31,580 nucleotides of DNA from an uncultured Porphyromonas sp. (GTDB lineage Bacteria > Bacteroidota > Bacteroidia > Bacteroidales > Porphyromonadaceae), in assembly GCF_938046015.1 (NCBI RefSeq), contig NZ_CALIXW010000011.1, positions 1-31,580 on the forward strand, in the 5' to 3' direction. A program made the translations under genes and the position numbers. The notes beneath the pieces were generated by a model, which was not told where the DNA came from, did not search any database, and was given only the letters and a program-made list of their open reading frames with translations. Below, in pieces: positions 31,527 through 31,580 of the stretch. Each line of letters opens with the position of its first letter. Position 1 is the stretch's first letter.

Positions 31527-31580
31527 TGGGCCCAATAGGATTCGAACCTATGACCCCCTGCTTGTAAGGCAGGTGCTCTA
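31527..31580 (-). tRNA. tRNA-Val (anticodon UAC), 3' part; 5' end beyond window
   Basis: On the minus strand, after GAGCA, the anticodon stem CCTGC/GCAGG closes the loop CTTACAA, whose anticodon TAC reads valine codons. A GGGTC variable region, T-arm ATAGG-TTCGAAT-CCTAT, acceptor strand TGGGCCC and discriminator A follow. The CCA tail is not encoded (CAC follows). The first about 20 bases are outside the window. Confidence 0.95.

Overview
The window looks like a piece of a Bacteroidales chromosome, most likely a GC-rich Porphyromonas relative. The evidence is the gene content: a MutA/MutB methylmalonyl-CoA mutase pair, Bacteroidales-type proteins resembling DUF5020 and DUF3256, an OmpA protein of the P. 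gingivalis Omp40/41 kind, and a long LptF/G permease. The promoters agree: seven transcription units start just downstream of a perfect TAnnTTTG (-7) box, the Bacteroidetes sigma-ABfr type. All 20 protein genes and both partial tRNAs lie on the minus strand, so transcription runs from high to low coordinates. The genus is an inference; no database search was possible.

In transcription order: (1) The tail of a tRNA-Val(UAC) at 31527-31580 ends in a strong terminator. (2) A promoter at 31401-31433 drives a seven-gene operon, lptF/G - ribBA - guaB - miaA - kdsA - DUF3256-like - coiled-coil membrane protein, closed by a terminator at 23211-23247. It combines LPS export, Kdo synthesis, riboflavin synthesis, GTP synthesis and tRNA modification. 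(3) A nucleobase-uptake cluster follows: UraA-type permease, DUF5020-type outer-membrane protein, AzgA/PbuG-type purine permease. (4) A 951-aa secreted M16 zinc protease. (5) rpsU. (6) The mutA-mutB operon for succinyl-CoA/methylmalonyl-CoA interconversion in propionate metabolism. (7) A small lipoprotein. (8) An OmpA-family porin. (9) A surface-polysaccharide cluster: GT2 glycosyltransferase, Wzy-like membrane protein, a tandem pair of GT4 enzymes, another GT4 enzyme and an acyltransferase. (10) A small secreted TonB-C-domain protein. (11) The 5' end of another tRNA at 1-28.

The most unusual feature is not a gene. Four of the long gene-free stretches (371-524, 10032-10119, 15845-15932, 22904-23155) carry arrays with an exact 22-bp period. 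Two sequence families recur at different loci: an AT-rich family with core AGTAATATAACTT and a GC-rich family with TATCCCTCAG. The 22.9-23.2 kb locus holds both. Each array sits in the spacer between the end of one transcription unit and the start of the next. Two other points stand out: the guaB product closely resembles the IMP dehydrogenase of the protist Tritrichomonas foetus, and the tandem GT4 genes share near-identical blocks consistent with gene conversion.
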